In this document: piece after piece, positions 62,150 to 64,000 of the stretch
How the letters are laid out: each line of letters opens with the position of its first letter
Numbering within the stretch: the first letter of the stretch is position 1
NCBI RefSeq assembly: GCF_024622195.1
Contig: NZ_JANKBI010000024.1
Location: 17,015 to 81,014 of the forward strand
Origin: Murimonas intestini
Lineage (GTDB): Bacteria > Bacillota > Clostridia > Lachnospirales > Lachnospiraceae
DNA: 64,000 bases
Reading direction: 5' to 3'
Made by a program: the position numbers and the translations under genes
The notes under the pieces: model-generated
The model's input: the letters and a program-made list of their open reading frames with translations, nothing else
Database searches by the model: none
What the model was told of the DNA's origin: nothing

Positions 62150-62172
62150 TACTGGTCACGGAGTGAACAGTA
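62150..62172. repeat. Small palindromic repeat upstream of the NUDIX gene
   Basis: TACTGGTCAC (62150-62159) pairs with GTGAACAGTA (62163-62172) with one internal mismatch and a 3-nt loop. It looks like a dispersed intergenic palindrome rather than a terminator, as no T-run follows. Confidence 0.4.
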
Positions 62173-62249
62173 GCGTAAAATGAGAAAAGGCGGAGATCAA
62201 TTGCCATAAACAAGCAAATAAGGGTACAGTGATTTACAGGAGAAAACAT

Positions 62250-62705
62250 ATGTCAAGAAGTGAAAAAGTAACTTTAACTGTTTTATGTATGATATACGAT
62301 AACGATAAACTTTTACTGCAGGACCGTGTAAACAATATATGGCCTGGCTTAACCTTTCCAGGAGGCCATGTAGAAAAGGGTGAATCCTTCATCCACGCTG
62401 TAAAGCGTGAAGTAAAAGAAGAGACCGGGCTTGTGATCAGCTCCCCCAGGCTCTGCGGGATCAAGCAGTTTCAAACTGAAGAAAATGAAAGATATGTAGT
62501 TCTTCTTTTTAAAACCAGCCAGTTTACCGGCACTCTCACCTCATCTGAGGAAGGCGTCATGAAATGGCTGCACAGAGATGAGCTGTCCAGCTGCCGGCTT
62601 GCTGAGAACTTTCTGGAACTTCTGCAGGTATTTGATTCAGATGACCTGACAGAATTCTTCTATGTAGATGAACCGGCTGACGGACAACATGTGAAGCTCT
62701 TGTGA
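62250..62705 (+). CDS. NUDIX hydrolase
   Basis: The product is 151 residues from ATG at 62250, preceded by CAGGAG at good distance; an upstream in-frame start at 62229 lies above that site. The Nudix box is complete: GGHVEKGESFIHAVKREVKE followed by E-T-G-L (about 37-60), with the metal-binding R-E-V-K-E-E. Such proteins hydrolyse nucleoside diphosphate derivatives, often oxidised dNTPs. The exact substrate is unknown. It is convergent with the next gene, 7 nt away. Confidence 0.93.
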   Translation: MSRSEKVTLTVLCMIYDNDKLLLQDRVNNIWPGLTFPGGHVEKGESFIHAVKREVKEETGLVISSPRLCGIKQFQTEENERYVVLLFKTSQFTGTLTSSEEGVMKWLHRDELSSCRLAENFLELLQVFDSDDLTEFFYVDEPADGQHVKLL

Positions 62706-62712
62706 AAAGGAG

Positions 62713-63111
62713 CTATATCCTCTTTTTTAATTCCTCCAGGAACTTCTGTTTATCCTTCACTGAAACTATCATCTCCTGTCTCCGACCCTTTATCACAAGA
62801 CGGTCCAGAGATGCAGCTGATGAAGCAATCGGGCTACATGTGCTCCTGATCTCTCTTATTTCCGAGATATCTATCACGTCCGTTGAGAACCCAAAAAACA
62901 ATTTAAGCTTTCCATCTTCAATAAGAACATAATTTCTGGCCACAATTGGCAGAAACACGAGAGTATAGATCACAAAGGAAATGGCCAGTACAATAATATC
63001 CTCTGTGTCATGCCCGGAAAATATACTCTCTGCCATCTTATAAAGTATCAGGCTCTCTCCTCCCAAAAAGATTATCCAGAACCATAATGCTATCTTTCCC
63101 TTGAATTTCAT
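62713..63111 (-). CDS. Small membrane protein with bacterial PH-like domain
   Basis: The product is 132 residues. Two membrane helices (about 8-28 and 40-62) are followed by a soluble region (Y-V-L-I-E-D-G-K-L-K-L-F-F-G-F, then I-D-I-S-E-I-R-E-I-R-S-T, then D-R-L-V-I-K-G) like the bacterial PH-like families found in Firmicutes membrane proteins. The function is unknown. The gene stands alone with an upstream AGGAGAT. Confidence 0.75.
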   Translation of the reverse strand: MKFKGKIALWFWIIFLGGESLILYKMAESIFSGHDTEDIIVLAISFVIYTLVFLPIVARNYVLIEDGKLKLFFGFSTDVIDISEIREIRSTCSPIASSAASLDRLVIKGRRQEMIVSVKDKQKFLEELKKRI

Positions 63112-63261
63112 ATCTCCTTCGCCCTTTCTTTTATCATATCAGTGGTAGTTAATCATGTAAAGCACGCCCATCCATAGGATTAAATTACGGGATGCACGTC
63201 GCTTTCCTGTTTCTGCCTTTCCATGTCAAAACTTTTGCTTCTATTTCCTTAAATTTTGTGG

Positions 63262-63267
63262 TATAAT
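63262..63267 (+). promoter_or_regulatory. -10 element of the CarD-like gene
   Basis: TATAAT preceded by TGg forms an extended -10 box. Transcription would begin near 63274, right at the hairpin of 63276-63312. No good -35 is seen at the proper distance. Confidence 0.5.
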
Positions 63268-63275
63268 AAATATGT

Positions 63276-63320
63276 AGCTATGTTGACCTCGCTCCACAGT
63301 GTCGACATAGCTTTTTCTTT
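63276..63320 (+). terminator. Start-proximal terminator-like hairpin in the CarD-like leader
   Basis: AGCTATGTTGAC (63276-63287) pairs with GTCGACATAGCT (63301-63312) with one G-T pair. The stem runs into TTTTTCTTTT. It sits only a few bases after the expected transcription start and about 80 nt before the start codon, the arrangement of an attenuator. Confidence 0.6.
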
Positions 63321-63390
63321 TAACCTAACAGACCGCGCTTATACAGAGGCCTGTAACTGCATCAAGCAGCAAGAAAGCCAGGGTGATTTA

Positions 63391-63876
63391 ATGTATCAGA
63401 TCAACGATATAGTCTTTCATGAAAACGGCGGTGTATGCCGGATCAATAATATCGGTACGCCGGATTTCGTCACAACAGGACAGCTCTATTATACTCTAGA
63501 GTGTCTTGAAAACCCCACTACTAAAGTTTATGTTGCATTTACACATGAGTCAGATATACGCTATATCATAACAAAAGAAAATGCAATCCAATGTTTATCA
63601 GGTGTCAGAGAACTTCAGGGACAGTATAATGAGGATAATAAAAACCGCGACCGGGAATATGCGGAGGTCCTTAAATCAGGCAACTTCCAGAAGTGGTTTT
63701 GTATGCTCAAAGGAATCCTGCATGAAAAATATGTACGCAATGCTGCCGGAAAACAGCTGAATTTAAAAGACAGCAGATACCTGGAGCAGGTAGAAAAGCT
63801 GATTATCCAGGAATTTTCTATCGCTCTCGATATATCTGCTGAAGATTTTAAAGAAAAACTGGAGACATTGGTTTAA
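63391..63876 (+). CDS. CarD-like transcriptional regulator
   Basis: The product is 161 residues from ATG at 63391, preceded by CAGGGTGA; longer in-frame starts would run through the leader hairpin. The N-terminal ~60 residues (Y-Q-I-N-D-I-V-F-H-E-N-G-G-V-C-R-I-N-N-I, then Y-Y-T-L-E-C-L) have the form of the CarD/TRCF RNA-polymerase-interacting domain. The helical C-terminal half has the usual L-K-D-S-R-Y-L-E-Q-V-E-K-L-I element near 125. CarD proteins bind RNA polymerase and tune promoter opening. This is a smaller, Clostridia-type member. Confidence 0.87.
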   Translation: MYQINDIVFHENGGVCRINNIGTPDFVTTGQLYYTLECLENPTTKVYVAFTHESDIRYIITKENAIQCLSGVRELQGQYNEDNKNRDREYAEVLKSGNFQKWFCMLKGILHEKYVRNAAGKQLNLKDSRYLEQVEKLIIQEFSIALDISAEDFKEKLETLV

Positions 63877-63887
63877 AATATCACTAA

Positions 63888-63919
63888 AAAATCCGTAAAT
63901 TATAAAATTTACGGATTTT
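63888..63919. terminator. Bidirectional terminator between CarD-like gene and tRNA-Asn
   Basis: AAAATCCGTAAATT (63888-63901) pairs perfectly with 63906-63919, with T4 at the end and A-runs at the start. It can serve both the CarD-like gene and the convergent tRNA gene. Confidence 0.8.
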
Positions 63920-63924
63920 CCAAA

Positions 63925-63996
<72 letters not shown>

Positions 63997-64000
63997 TTAT

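Noticed and set aside
62035..62249. Short frames between the helicase and NUDIX genes
   Set aside because: No frame here has a plausible start and ribosome binding site. The region holds only a small palindromic repeat and promoter-like AT-rich DNA.

Overview
The window looks like part of the chromosome of a gut-type Lachnospiraceae bacterium (Clostridia). The reasons are moderate G+C, AGGAGG-like ribosome binding sites, many carbohydrate ABC importers that lack their own ATPase, YesM/YesN two-component systems, GH29, GH31 and GH88 glycosidases, and small dispersed palindromic repeats. This assignment is inference from gene content; no rRNA is present. The one tRNA is tRNA-Asn(GTT) at the far right end. 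I see no CRISPR array, prophage or transposase.

Layout. (1) 1-3094: the 5' part of an LplB-type sugar permease (minus), divergent from a membrane-anchored AraC-type regulator (plus). (2) 3201-8235 (minus): a truncated SWIM-associated protein, an OmpR-type regulator and kinase, and an exported M13 metallopeptidase with an S-layer-homology-like N-terminus. Its promoter carries two perfect 11-bp direct repeats. (3) 8447-15948 (minus): sugar-binding protein, two permeases, a large GH106-like hydrolase and a zinc dehydrogenase, ending at a strong terminator. The divergent YesM/YesN pair (16090-19386) probably activates it through direct repeats at 16027-16061. (4) 19486-20895: a MATE exporter. (5) 20896-21995: an ORF-less block holding two inverted copies of a highly structured element whose helices differ in sequence but keep their pairing. 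(6) 21996-27432 (plus): AraC regulator, VanRS-like two-component pair, and an ABC exporter. (7) 27530-36144 (minus): LacI repressor, GH31, binding protein, two permeases, and a second GH31, which is an alpha-glucoside or xyloside uptake locus. (8) 36395-37162: a DUF2087-type regulator.

(9) 37456-51821 (minus): a nine-gene polysaccharide utilization operon. It encodes LplB and LplC permeases, a binding protein, a GH29, a GH88, a heparinase II/III-like lyase, an uncharacterised GH-like protein, a second binding protein and a second GH29. It faces a plus-strand unit of polysaccharide deacetylase plus YesM/YesN (52056-56179). The combination suggests lyase-plus-unsaturated-uronyl-hydrolase degradation of a fucosylated, uronate-containing and perhaps acetylated glycan. 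No sulfatase is present. (10) 56196-64000: a serine hydrolase, a 1517-residue SF1 helicase ending in a HEPN-like motif (possible defence gene), a NUDIX hydrolase, a PH-like membrane protein, a CarD-like regulator preceded by a start-proximal terminator hairpin, and tRNA-Asn.

The genes work together as several independent sense-import-degrade modules. Each pairs a regulator with a binding protein and two permeases and with matching glycosidases. The ATPase subunit must come from outside the window, probably one shared MsmK-type protein. The most unusual item is the pair of covarying structured elements at 20941-21839.
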